From Oscillospiraceae bacterium (GTDB lineage Bacteria > Bacillota > Clostridia > Oscillospirales > Ruminococcaceae), in assembly GCA_017847875.1 (NCBI GenBank), contig JAGASN010000002.1, positions 1-64,000 of the forward strand: a stretch of 64,000 bases of DNA, read 5' to 3'. A program made the position numbers and the translations under genes. The notes beneath the pieces were generated by a model that ran no database searches, was not told the origin of the DNA, and was given only the letters and a program-made list of their open reading frames with translations. Shown one piece after another: positions 50,276 to 58,483 of the stretch (positions are counted from its first letter, which is position 1; every line of letters begins with the position of its first letter).

Positions 50276-52006
50276 TTGTTGTCAGTTAAACCTGCCGATA
50301 AAGAACAAGCCGGTTTTGATTCCAAACTCGAGTATCTGTATCTCCGTATTTATGAGTTTTTTTACATAACAGGAATTCGTTTTATCCGCCAGATCCGCGG
50401 CGGATATCATTTTGTTGTAAACCAGGCAAACTATACAAAAAACAACGTTAAAGAATGGTTTTCCAAAACAACGCGCCGCTTATATAATTCCGTAAGAAAT
50501 GTTCTTGCGGGAAAATATCACGCTTTTCTTTCTTACAGCAACAGAGCGGCGGAAGCTTTTGAAATTCTTAAAAACAGCAAGGAAAGCAGCAAAACCGAGC
50601 GGACCGCCGCTGTTAAAAACCTTCTTGAATGTTGGGGAATTCTTGTGTGGAACGTTTTCTGCACAATTTTCAACTATCTTGCTCCGGTTTGCGCCGCAAT
50701 TCTTCTTGTTGTAACTTTCCAGTATTTTTCGGCTCTTGAATACGGACTTTCCTTTGAATCCAACGGAAAGAACCTTGCTTATATAACAAGCGAAAGCGTT
50801 TATAACGAAGCAGAACAGATTATTCGAAGCAGAAGTTCTTCCGAAACCGCCGACATAGGAAACATTGCTCCGCAGTTTTCAATTGTTCCAATAAGCAGTC
50901 TTGAACTTACCGAAGCGGAAGACCTCGCGAACATTATTCTTAAAAACTCCGGACAGAGCGTTTATGAAGGTTACGGTCTTTATATCGACGGAGAATTTGT
51001 CGGTTCCACCGACGAATCCGACAGTCTTCTTTCGCTTCTTGATGAATATCGCGAACAGTTCCGCCAGGAAGGCGACACCGAAAGCAAACTTCAATTTAAA
51101 CAGAACGTTTCTCTTGTTGACGGTGTTTACCCCACTTCCTCAATTATGGCAAATTCGGAATTCAGACTTCTTCTCAACAGCGAAGTTGAAGGAGAAAAAT
51201 ATCACACTGTTTCTGCCGGAGAATCCCCTTCTCTCATCGCAGATATGTACGATCTTTATATGAGCGAACTTAAAGCGATGAACCCGGTTCTTGAGGAAAA
51301 CCCGAATATTTACGTCGGTCAGGATCTTGTGGTTTCAAAATCTGTTTCCTACCTTAACGTAACAAGCACCCGCCGTGAAGTTTATACCGAAGAAACACCA
51401 TATCCCACCAACAAAACTTACAGCGACAAATATTACAACACTTACGCAAAAACAACAAAAGCCGGCGTTCCCGGCGAACAGCTTGTTACTGCGCTTGTAA
51501 CTTATGAAGACGGCGTTCCTGTTTCCCGCCAGGTTCTTGAAGCAGTTGTTACCAAGGAACCGGTTGCGCGCGAAATGGTTGTCGGAACAAAGAACCCGAT
51601 TTATTCCGTTGGCAACTCCTCCGGCACCAGCAAAGGCTTTATCTGGCCAACCATCGGCGGACGTGTAAGCTGTAGAATTTGGGGTTATAAAGGTCACACA
51701 GGCGTTGATATTGCAGGCTGCGGTTACGGTTCCAACATCTATGCTTCCGCCGCAGGACAGGTTGTTAAAGTTAAATGGGGTAACACCGGTTACGGTTACC
51801 ACGTTATCATCAACCACGGTGACGGAATTCAGACCCTTTATGCACATATGAGTAATATTTATGTAAAACAGGGACAATACGTTAACCAGGGCGACATAAT
51901 CGGCGCAATGGGTTCCACCGGTAACTCCACCGGAACACATCTCCACTTCGAAATCCGTATAAACGGTCAGTATGTTGACCCGCTTGACTATGTTTCAAGA
52001 TGGTAA
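50276..52006 (+). CDS. Membrane-anchored M23 peptidase with LysM-like and G5 domains
   Basis: A 576-residue cell-wall hydrolase. Residues 1-118 are cytoplasmic, unusual for this class, followed by one membrane helix (about 120-152). Outside are a linker domain (about 160-300), a LysM-like segment (YHTVSAGESPSLIADMYDL), a G5 domain (REVYTEETPYPTNKTY to VTKEPVAREMVVGTK) and a C-terminal M23 domain (WPTIGGRVSCRIWGYKGHTGVDIAG, HLHFEIRINGQYVDPLDY) with the zinc ligands H, D and HxH. It is predicted to cut peptidoglycan peptides. Two TTG codons (50276, 50279) fit the GAGGTG site; I use the first. Confidence 0.9.
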   Translation: MLSVKPADKEQAGFDSKLEYLYLRIYEFFYITGIRFIRQIRGGYHFVVNQANYTKNNVKEWFSKTTRRLYNSVRNVLAGKYHAFLSYSNRAAEAFEILKNSKESSKTERTAAVKNLLECWGILVWNVFCTIFNYLAPVCAAILLVVTFQYFSALEYGLSFESNGKNLAYITSESVYNEAEQIIRSRSSSETADIGNIAPQFSIVPISSLELTEAEDLANIILKNSGQSVYEGYGLYIDGEFVGSTDESDSLLSLLDEYREQFRQEGDTESKLQFKQNVSLVDGVYPTSSIMANSEFRLLLNSEVEGEKYHTVSAGESPSLIADMYDLYMSELKAMNPVLEENPNIYVGQDLVVSKSVSYLNVTSTRREVYTEETPYPTNKTYSDKYYNTYAKTTKAGVPGEQLVTALVTYEDGVPVSRQVLEAVVTKEPVAREMVVGTKNPIYSVGNSSGTSKGFIWPTIGGRVSCRIWGYKGHTGVDIAGCGYGSNIYASAAGQVVKVKWGNTGYGYHVIINHGDGIQTLYAHMSNIYVKQGQYVNQGDIIGAMGSTGNSTGTHLHFEIRINGQYVDPLDYVSRW

Positions 52007-52009
52007 ATA

Positions 52010-52043
52010 AAAAAAGCTTCGTTTTTACAAACGAAGCTTTTTT
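52010..52043 (+). terminator. Terminator
   Basis: AAAGCTTCGTTT-TTAC-AAACGAAGCTTT followed by TTT. Confidence 0.85.
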
Positions 52044-52082
52044 CTTTTTGTTAAGTATATATTAAGATATTAAAGAATAATG

Positions 52083-52111
52083 TTGAAAAGATTTTGATTT
52101 TATGGTATTAT
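52083..52111 (+). promoter_or_regulatory. murA promoter
   Basis: TTGAAA at 52083-52088, 17 bases, then TATTAT at 52106-52111 with a TGG extension. Confidence 0.6.
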
Positions 52112-52176
52112 AATTATAACTGTAACCATCTTAATTTTTAAGTTACGATAAATATTATTTTTAAGGGGATAGAACA

Positions 52177-53466
52177 TTGGATAAATTCGTAATAAAAGGC
52201 GGTACCCCTCTTCGCGGAGAGGTCCAGGTCAGCGGCGCAAAAAATGCCGCTGTTGCAATAATCCCGGCAACAATTCTTGCCGGAGGCCCTTGCCTTCTTG
52301 AAAACATCCCTGATATCAGCGATGTTTACACCCTTTATGATATGCTTTCCCTTATGGGAGCAACCGTTCGCGTTGTAAGCCGTACTTCTGTTTTTATTGA
52401 TACCAGCAACATAACTTCCCACAAAGTTCCCGAGGACCTTGCAAGACAGCTCCGCGCTTCCTATTATTTCCTCGGCGCGCTTCTCGGAAGATGCAACGAA
52501 GCAAACGTTCCGCTTCCCGGCGGATGCGATTTTGGCGTACGCCCCATTGACCAGCATATCAAAGGTTTTGAAGCTCTCGGCGCCGATGTCAACATCGGCC
52601 ACGGAAGCGTTTCCATAAGCACCGAAGGCCTTCTCGGAAGCCACATTTATTTTGACGTTGTTTCCGTCGGCGCAACCATTAACGTAATGCTTGCTGCCGT
52701 TAAGGCAAAAGGTCTTACCGTTCTTGAAAACGTTGCAAAGGAACCCCATATCGTTGACCTTGCAAACTTCCTCAACTCCCTCGGCGCGGATATTCGCGGC
52801 GCAGGAACCGACGTTATCAAGATCCACGGCGTTGAAAAACTCCACGGCGCAAACTATTCCATAATTCCCGACCAGATCGAAGCTGGAACTTATATGGTAG
52901 CCGCCGCCGCGACCAGAGGCAACGTCCTCATCAGAGGCGTTATTCCGAAACACCTTGAGGCAATTACTGAAAAACTTGTTAAAACCGGCGCTTCCGTAAT
53001 TGAATATGACGACGCAGTCCGTGTTTCCGGCGAAGTCGATCATTTTGAACACGTTAACGTAAAAACCATGCCCTATCCGGGCTTCCCTACCGATATGCAG
53101 CCCCAGATGACCACTCTTCTTGCTCTTGCGGAAGGAACCAGCATTGTTACCGAAGGAGTTTGGGATAACCGTTTCAAATATATTTCCGAACTTTGCAGAA
53201 TGGGTGCTTCCATTTCCGTTGACGGAAAAGTTGCGGTAGTCCAGGGTGTTCCCGGTCTTACAGGTGCCGCTGTTCGTGCAGCAGACCTTCGTGCAGGAGC
53301 CGCAATGGTAATTGCGGGTCTTGCCGCAACCGGAACCACCGAAATTGAAGAGATCCACCACATTGAACGCGGATATACCAACCTTGTTGATAAACTTCGC
53401 GGACTTGGCGCGGATATCAGCAGAATTTCCGTTCCGGAAGGTTCTTCCGTTTATTCCGTAGTTTAA
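52177..53466 (+). CDS. murA: UDP-N-acetylglucosamine 1-carboxyvinyltransferase
   Basis: A 429-residue MurA, which adds enolpyruvate from PEP to UDP-GlcNAc in the first committed step of peptidoglycan synthesis. Conserved SGAKNAA with K22/N23, and the active loop PGGCDFGVRP with the catalytic Cys at residue 117, the residue fosfomycin attacks. C-terminal AVRAADLRAGAAM and HIERGY are present. Start is TTG 52177 after AAGGGG. Confidence 0.96.
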   Translation: MDKFVIKGGTPLRGEVQVSGAKNAAVAIIPATILAGGPCLLENIPDISDVYTLYDMLSLMGATVRVVSRTSVFIDTSNITSHKVPEDLARQLRASYYFLGALLGRCNEANVPLPGGCDFGVRPIDQHIKGFEALGADVNIGHGSVSISTEGLLGSHIYFDVVSVGATINVMLAAVKAKGLTVLENVAKEPHIVDLANFLNSLGADIRGAGTDVIKIHGVEKLHGANYSIIPDQIEAGTYMVAAAATRGNVLIRGVIPKHLEAITEKLVKTGASVIEYDDAVRVSGEVDHFEHVNVKTMPYPGFPTDMQPQMTTLLALAEGTSIVTEGVWDNRFKYISELCRMGASISVDGKVAVVQGVPGLTGAAVRAADLRAGAAMVIAGLAATGTTEIEEIHHIERGYTNLVDKLRGLGADISRISVPEGSSVYSVV

Positions 53467-53528
53467 AAAATTTCAGAAAGCGGAGCGGTTTCCGCTCCGC
53501 TTATTATATTTTCCGGAGGATTATTTTT

Positions 53529-54320
53529 TTGGCAAAGTTTTTTACCATAGCCAGCGGCAGTTCCGGCAATTCGAGCTTCGTCGGCGCTTCCGGGGAAGGA
53601 ATTCTTGTTGATTTCGGAATAAGCTGCCGGGGAGTTACAAACGCTCTTAAAACCCGCGGAATCGACCCGGATTCCCTTTCGGGAATTCTCATAACCCATG
53701 AACACATTGACCATGTCCGCGGTCTTTCGGTTTTTTTGAGCCACCATAAGGTTCCGCTTTTTGCTTCGGCACCTGTGCTCAGATATCTTACATCAAACGG
53801 ACTTGTTCCGTTCAATGCCGTGCTCAACGAAATTGATGAGCACGGACAAGTTATCGGAAATATGCTGATAAAGCCATTCAAAACTTCCCACGACAGCGTC
53901 GGAAGCCTTGGTTACAGCATCATAACTCCTGATGAGCATCGGATTTCCATCTGTACCGACACCGGCTATATAACAGAAGAAGCCCATGAGCATCTTCTTG
54001 GAAGTGAAGCGGTGCTCATAGAATCCAACTATGATAACGGAATGCTCGATTTCGGGCCTTATCCGTATCATCTCAAAAGGCGAATCAAAGGTGCCCAGGG
54101 GCATCTTTCCAACACCGACTGTGCCGCTTTTCTTCCGGAACTTGTTAAAAGCGGCACCACACATATTGTTCTCGGCCACCTCAGCAAGGAAAACAACACG
54201 CCGGAAGTTGCTCTTCAAACCTGTATTTCCGAACTTTCCCTTGCGGGTTTAAAAAAAGACAGCGATTACATAATTTTTGCCGCGCCGAGAAACGAACTTT
54301 CTGAAAATATTTTGCTTTAA
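53529..54320 (+). CDS. walJ: WalJ/YycJ-type MBL-fold hydrolase
   Basis: A 263-residue MBL protein of the YycJ/WalJ group: ASGSSGNSSFV opening, metal motif ITHEHIDH (H57, H59, D61, H62), TSHDSVGSLGY, CTDTGY and GHLSKENNTPE with a late His. Known members are DNA exonucleases linked to replication and cell-wall signalling. Followed directly by rlmH, the order seen in many Firmicutes. TTG 53529 after CCGGAGGA. The coding sequence is dense in GTGCTC/GAGCAC words. Confidence 0.9.
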   Translation: MAKFFTIASGSSGNSSFVGASGEGILVDFGISCRGVTNALKTRGIDPDSLSGILITHEHIDHVRGLSVFLSHHKVPLFASAPVLRYLTSNGLVPFNAVLNEIDEHGQVIGNMLIKPFKTSHDSVGSLGYSIITPDEHRISICTDTGYITEEAHEHLLGSEAVLIESNYDNGMLDFGPYPYHLKRRIKGAQGHLSNTDCAAFLPELVKSGTTHIVLGHLSKENNTPEVALQTCISELSLAGLKKDSDYIIFAAPRNELSENILL

Positions 54321-54329
54321 GGAGGAAAA

Positions 54330-54815
54330 ATGCGCACAATAAACATTATCTGCGTCGGAAATTTAAAAGAAAAATATCTGCGCGAAGCCGCCGCAGAATA
54401 TGAAAAGCGCCTTTCCGCCTATTGCAAATTAAAAATAACCGAGCTTAACGAATATAAACTTCCGGATAAGCCCTCCCCTTCCGAAATTGCAAAATGCATT
54501 GAAACGGAAGGCGCTGCCATTGCATCAAAAATTCCACAAAACGCGGTCGTTGCGGCAATGTGCATTGAAGGCGAAATGCTTTCTTCCGAAAGTTTTTCCC
54601 AAAAGCTTGAAAATTTAATGTCCGACGAAAGCGCCAGCGAGCTTTGTTTTATAATCGGCGGCTCCTATGGTCTTTCGGACGAAATTAAAAAAAGAGCGAA
54701 GCTCAAACTTTCGCTTTCGCGAATGACTTTTACACACCAGATTTCCCGCGTGCTCATTCTGGAACAGATCTATCGTGCTTTCCAGATTTCCACCGGAGGA
54801 AAATATCATAAATGA
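54330..54815 (+). CDS. rlmH: 23S rRNA pseudouridine-1915 N3-methyltransferase
   Basis: A 161-residue RlmH, a small SPOUT methyltransferase that methylates pseudouridine 1915 in helix 69. Marks: ICVGNLKEKYLREAAAEYEKRL, AMCIEGEMLSSESFS, FIIGGSYGLSDE (SAM loop) and LSRMTFTHQISRVLILEQIYRA, then a GGKYHK terminus. Nine bases after walJ with GGAGG; co-transcribed. Confidence 0.96.
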   Translation: MRTINIICVGNLKEKYLREAAAEYEKRLSAYCKLKITELNEYKLPDKPSPSEIAKCIETEGAAIASKIPQNAVVAAMCIEGEMLSSESFSQKLENLMSDESASELCFIIGGSYGLSDEIKKRAKLKLSLSRMTFTHQISRVLILEQIYRAFQISTGGKYHK

Positions 54816-54833
54816 TTACCGGAAAGGGAAAAA

Positions 54834-57065
54834 ATGGCCAAGAAAAAGATTGAAAAACAGGAAATTAAACCACAGCAGAAAGCCAACTTTGAAAACGCCG
54901 GAATAGTTGTTGACCAGCCCATTGTTGACGTTCTTGAAAAAAACTATATGCCTTACGCCATGAGCGTAATCGTAAGCCGCGCTATTCCGGAAATTGACGG
55001 TTTTAAACCCAGTCACCGAAAACTCCTTTATACAATGTATAAAATGGGTCTTCTCACCGGCGGAAAAACCAAATCCGCTAACATAGTCGGCCAGACGATG
55101 AAACTTAACCCCCACGGCGACCAGGCGATTTATGACACCATGGTCCGTATGTCCAGGGGTCATGCCGCTTTGCTTCACCCGTGGATCGACAGCAAGGGAA
55201 ACTTCGGTAAGGCATATTCCAGAAACATGGTCTGCGCCGCTTCCCGTTATACCGAAGCAAAACTCGATAAAATTTCTGCGGAACTTTTCCGCGACATTGA
55301 TAAGGATACCGTTGATTTTGTTGACAACTATGACAGCACCATGAAGGAACCTTCCCTCTTCCCGGTTACCTTCCCTTCCATTTTAGTCAACTTCAACGTT
55401 GGTATCGCGGTCGGTATGGCTTCGCAGATCTGTCCTTTCAGACTTTCCGAAATCTGTGAAACCACCATTAAACTTATAAAAGACCCGGAACACGATATTC
55501 TTTCAACTCTTCCTGCACCGGATTTTGCCGGCGGCGGACTTATTGTTTATGATAAGGACGAGCTGACCAAAATATATGAAACCGGACGCGGAAGCATTAA
55601 AGTCCGTTCCAAATACCGCTATGACGAAAAAAGCAAATGCATCGAGATAACCGAAATTCCGCCAACGACCTGCGTTGAAGCGATTATCGATAAGATTCTT
55701 GAACTTGTTAAAGCAAGAAAGATTACCGAAATTTCAGATATCCGCGACGAAACAGACCTTTCCGGTCTTAAAATTGCAATTGACCTCAAACGCGGAATCG
55801 ACCCGGACGCTTTGATGCAGAAGCTTTATAAAAGCACTCCGCTCGAAGATTCCTTCTCCGCAAACTTCAACGTTCTTATCGGCGGTTCACCGATGGTTCT
55901 CGGCGTTCGCCAGATAATCAACGAATGGGTAGCATTCAGGCACGAATGTGTTCGCAGAAGAATTTATTTTGACCTTAAAGGCAAAAAAGACAAACTCCAT
56001 CTCCTCAAAGGTCTTCAGAAAATTCTTCTTGATATCGACAAGGCGATAAAAATTATCCGCGAAACCGAAAGCGAAAGCGAAGTTGTTCCCAACCTTATGA
56101 TCGGCTTCGGAATCGACCAGATTCAGGCGGAATATGTTGCGGAAATAAAACTCCGCCACCTTAACCGTGAATATATTCTCAAGCGCACCGCGGATATCAG
56201 CGATCTTAAAAAAGAGATCGCCGAAATGGAAATTATTCTTAACGACCCGAAAAAAATCAATAATCTCATTATTGACGATCTTAAGGAAGTTATTAAGAAA
56301 TATGACCAGCCGCGAAGAAGCGAGATTATTTACGTAAGCGAAACCGCAGAAGTTGAGGTTGAGGAAGAAATTCCGGATTATCCGGTAAACCTTTTCTTTA
56401 CAAGAGAAGGATATTTCAAAAAAATCACTCCCCAGTCGCTTCGAATGTCCGGCGAACATAAGCTTAAGGAAGGCGACGAAATCATCTTTTCCACCGAAAG
56501 CCATAACGCCGTTGAGCTTTTGTTTTTCAGCAACAAATGCCAGGTTTATAAATCCAGAGCCTGTGATTTTGACGACACAAAAACCAGCGTAATGGGCGAT
56601 TATATCCCCTCAAAACTCGGTTTTGACGAAGGCGAAAGCGCAATTTTCATGGCAGTGGTTGAAAAATATACCGGTTTTATGGTATTCTTTTTTGAGAACG
56701 GAAAAGCCGCAAAGGTTCCCCTTTCTTCCTATGAAACAAAAACAAGGCGTAAAAAGCTTATCGGCGCATATTCCGATAAATCGCCCCTTGTTGCTTGCTA
56801 TAATATTGAAGAGGACAAGGAATTTCTTCTTTCCTCTTCCGGCGGAAGAATTCTTCTTGTTCATACCGGCGCTGTTCCTTCAAAAGCAGCAAGAGATACC
56901 CAGGGCGTTGCGGTTATGACTCTTAAGAAAAACGCAGTTGTTTCCGGCGCAAAACCTTTCAGCGAAGGTATGCTCGAAAACGCGCACCGCTTCAGAACAA
57001 GAAACCTTCCCGCCGCAGGCGCCATTCCGAAAGACGGCGACCTTTTTGAACAAATCAGTTTATAA
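54834..57065 (+). CDS. parC: Type IIA topoisomerase subunit A (ParC-type)
   Basis: A 743-residue A subunit of a type IIA topoisomerase, closer to the clostridial ParC-like group than to GyrA in length and in lacking the GyrA box (QRRGGKG) in the C-terminal part. The catalytic Tyr is Y139 in AASRYTE. The winged helix shows PSHRKLLYTMYKMG. In the quinolone region GyrA/ParC usually read HPHGDSAVYD; here it is LNPHGDQAIYD, with Gln97 where Ser83 normally sits. C-terminal beta-pinwheel from about 500. No parE neighbour is visible on either side. ATG 54834 follows GGAAAGGG. Confidence 0.88.
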   Translation: MAKKKIEKQEIKPQQKANFENAGIVVDQPIVDVLEKNYMPYAMSVIVSRAIPEIDGFKPSHRKLLYTMYKMGLLTGGKTKSANIVGQTMKLNPHGDQAIYDTMVRMSRGHAALLHPWIDSKGNFGKAYSRNMVCAASRYTEAKLDKISAELFRDIDKDTVDFVDNYDSTMKEPSLFPVTFPSILVNFNVGIAVGMASQICPFRLSEICETTIKLIKDPEHDILSTLPAPDFAGGGLIVYDKDELTKIYETGRGSIKVRSKYRYDEKSKCIEITEIPPTTCVEAIIDKILELVKARKITEISDIRDETDLSGLKIAIDLKRGIDPDALMQKLYKSTPLEDSFSANFNVLIGGSPMVLGVRQIINEWVAFRHECVRRRIYFDLKGKKDKLHLLKGLQKILLDIDKAIKIIRETESESEVVPNLMIGFGIDQIQAEYVAEIKLRHLNREYILKRTADISDLKKEIAEMEIILNDPKKINNLIIDDLKEVIKKYDQPRRSEIIYVSETAEVEVEEEIPDYPVNLFFTREGYFKKITPQSLRMSGEHKLKEGDEIIFSTESHNAVELLFFSNKCQVYKSRACDFDDTKTSVMGDYIPSKLGFDEGESAIFMAVVEKYTGFMVFFFENGKAAKVPLSSYETKTRRKKLIGAYSDKSPLVACYNIEEDKEFLLSSSGGRILLVHTGAVPSKAARDTQGVAVMTLKKNAVVSGAKPFSEGMLENAHRFRTRNLPAAGAIPKDGDLFEQISL

Positions 57066-57096
57066 TATTTTTATATACCGAAAGGAGATTTGATTT

Positions 57097-57390
57097 ATGT
57101 ACGCATTCTGCAGAAAATGGTTCGACAGAGCAAGAGATATTGCCGAGGATTTTGAATACAAGGATTATTTCTGGTGCTATCTTCTCGTTCTTCTCCTTGG
57201 AATTCTTTTCGGAATTTCCGCAAACAAAGCACTTAAATATCTTACTCCCTTCATTGCAATTTTTGCGGCTTTCGCAGCTTTTGAGGTAATGTATCCCCGC
57301 CGCGAAAAAATCGCAAAAATGCTCGACGGAACTTATGAAGACCGTTTTGTTGAATTCGAAGGAACCGAAGATATCCCCGACTTCATCTGA
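57097..57390 (+). CDS. Small membrane protein downstream of parC
   Basis: A 97-residue protein: amphipathic N-terminus (MYAFCRKWFDRARDIAEDFE), two hydrophobic segments (about 27-42 and 47-64), and an acidic C-terminus. No family recognised. AAAGGAGAT before the ATG and a 31-base gap to parC suggest co-transcription. Confidence 0.65.
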   Translation: MYAFCRKWFDRARDIAEDFEYKDYFWCYLLVLLLGILFGISANKALKYLTPFIAIFAAFAAFEVMYPRREKIAKMLDGTYEDRFVEFEGTEDIPDFI

Positions 57391-57397
57391 TTTTTAA

Positions 57398-57434
57398 CAA
57401 AAACGGGAACGCCCGTTTTTATTAAGGCGTTCCC
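57398..57434 (+). terminator. Terminator with an alternative overlapping hairpin
   Basis: AAAACGGG-AAC-GCCCGTTTTT is a standard terminator. GGGAACGCC (57405-57413) can instead pair with GGCGTTCCC (57426-57434), which would break it, so the two folds exclude each other. Whether this is regulatory is unknown. Confidence 0.65.
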
Positions 57435-57594
57435 TAAACAAAAGCCATCCGTTTTCGATTTTTTTATTATCAAGGCAAACGCTTTTTTTAGTTCTTTTAT
57501 CGAAAGCGGACGGGCTTGATTATATTTTTACCGTAAAAGCGATTATAATACCTTATAAAACAGCCAATTTTTTGATAAAATGCTAAAAAAGCCC

Positions 57595-57636
57595 TTGCAA
57601 AAGAGCGATAGCTGTGGTATTATATTATAGCTATCG
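57595..57636 (+). promoter_or_regulatory. secG promoter flanked by an 8-bp inverted repeat
   Basis: TTGCAA (57595-57600), 17 bases, TATTAT (57618-57623) with TG at 57615-57616. CGATAGCT (57606-57613) and AGCTATCG (57629-57636) form a perfect palindrome around the -10, like an operator. Confidence 0.6.
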
Positions 57637-57657
57637 TGTTATTTTTGGAGGTTTATC

Positions 57658-57903
57658 ATGACTGTATATGAAATTATCGGAAGTATTCTTCTTATCATAA
57701 CCTGCGTTCTCGTAACTGTTACTGTTCTTTTCCAGAGCAGCAGCAAAGCTGACGGCATTTCCGCTCTTTCCGGAAAAAGCGCTTCCGCTTCCGCAGCTGA
57801 AGCAAAGAGCAACAACGCAAAACTTGCTCGCATGACCAAAGTTCTTGCAATTGTTTTCTTTGTAATCACCCTCGCAGTTTATGCACTTAACATTTATCTT
57901 TAA
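57658..57903 (+). CDS. secG: Preprotein translocase subunit SecG
   Basis: An 81-residue SecG: first helix IIGSILLIITCVLVTVTVLFQSS, loop KADGISALSGKSAS with the conserved G-(I)-x-x-L-x-G pattern, second helix VLAIVFFVITLAVYALN. It assists SecYE in protein export. Often followed by rnr and smpB, but here a terminator follows directly. Confidence 0.92.
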   Translation: MTVYEIIGSILLIITCVLVTVTVLFQSSSKADGISALSGKSASASAAEAKSNNAKLARMTKVLAIVFFVITLAVYALNIYL

Positions 57904-57919
57904 TTTCTGAAAATTCACG

Positions 57920-57955
57920 AAAAAGTCCCGGACAAACTGTCCGGGACTTTTTTTC
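57920..57955. terminator. Bidirectional terminator after secG
   Basis: AAAGTCCCGGACA-AAC-TGTCCGGGACTTT with A- and T-runs. Confidence 0.88.
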
Positions 57956-57958
57956 TTT

Positions 57959-58423
57959 TCACATAAAAACTGTTTTTAATTCTTCTTCTGTTCTTTCATA
58001 AAAAACTTCGCTTTTATTTTCATCGATAAAAACAGAAAGCATATCGCCGAAGCCATCTATAAGCTTATCCGATTTTATAAGTTCCGAAAGCGGAAACCAA
58101 AATATCTCCCCTTCCTCGGAAGATTTCAGTTCTCCGGAAAACTTTTCCGCAGCATAAAGAAAAACTATATAACGCTTTCCGTCTTTTAATTTATGAAATT
58201 CTTTTATTCCGCAAATACGGGGTTTTTCAACGGTAAGTCCCGTTTCCTCCCGAATTTCACGAATGACCGAAGGGGTTATATATTCGCCTTTTTCAACATG
58301 TCCTCCGGGAAAATTCCAACCGCTCCAATCGGCGTTCCCGATTTTATTCTGAACAAGCACGTTTCCTTTTCCGTCGGAGATCATACACATATTTGTGAGT
58401 TCAACTTCTTCGCTTCTTGACAT
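57959..58423 (-). CDS. NUDIX hydrolase (MutT-like)
   Basis: A 154-residue NUDIX protein. The Nudix box reads GHVEKGEYITPSVIREIREETGL, interrupted here only by my spacing: Gly, five residues, Glu, then RE-x-x-EE-x-G, all as required. It is expected to hydrolyse an oxidised or non-canonical (d)NTP such as 8-oxo-dGTP. GGAGAAGGAT precedes ATG 58423. Confidence 0.9.
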   Translation of the reverse strand: MSRSEEVELTNMCMISDGKGNVLVQNKIGNADWSGWNFPGGHVEKGEYITPSVIREIREETGLTVEKPRICGIKEFHKLKDGKRYIVFLYAAEKFSGELKSSEEGEIFWFPLSELIKSDKLIDGFGDMLSVFIDENKSEVFYERTEEELKTVFM

Positions 58424-58447
58424 ATCCTTCTCCTGTTTATGAATAAA

Positions 58448-58480
58448 AATGCCGCCGAAAAATCTTCGGCGGCTGTTTTT
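58448..58480 (-). terminator. Terminator of the M50-to-rluB operon
   Basis: GCCGCCGAA and TTCGGCGGC arms with flanking T/A runs, directly after the rluB stop on the minus strand. Confidence 0.85.
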
Positions 58481-58483
58481 TTA

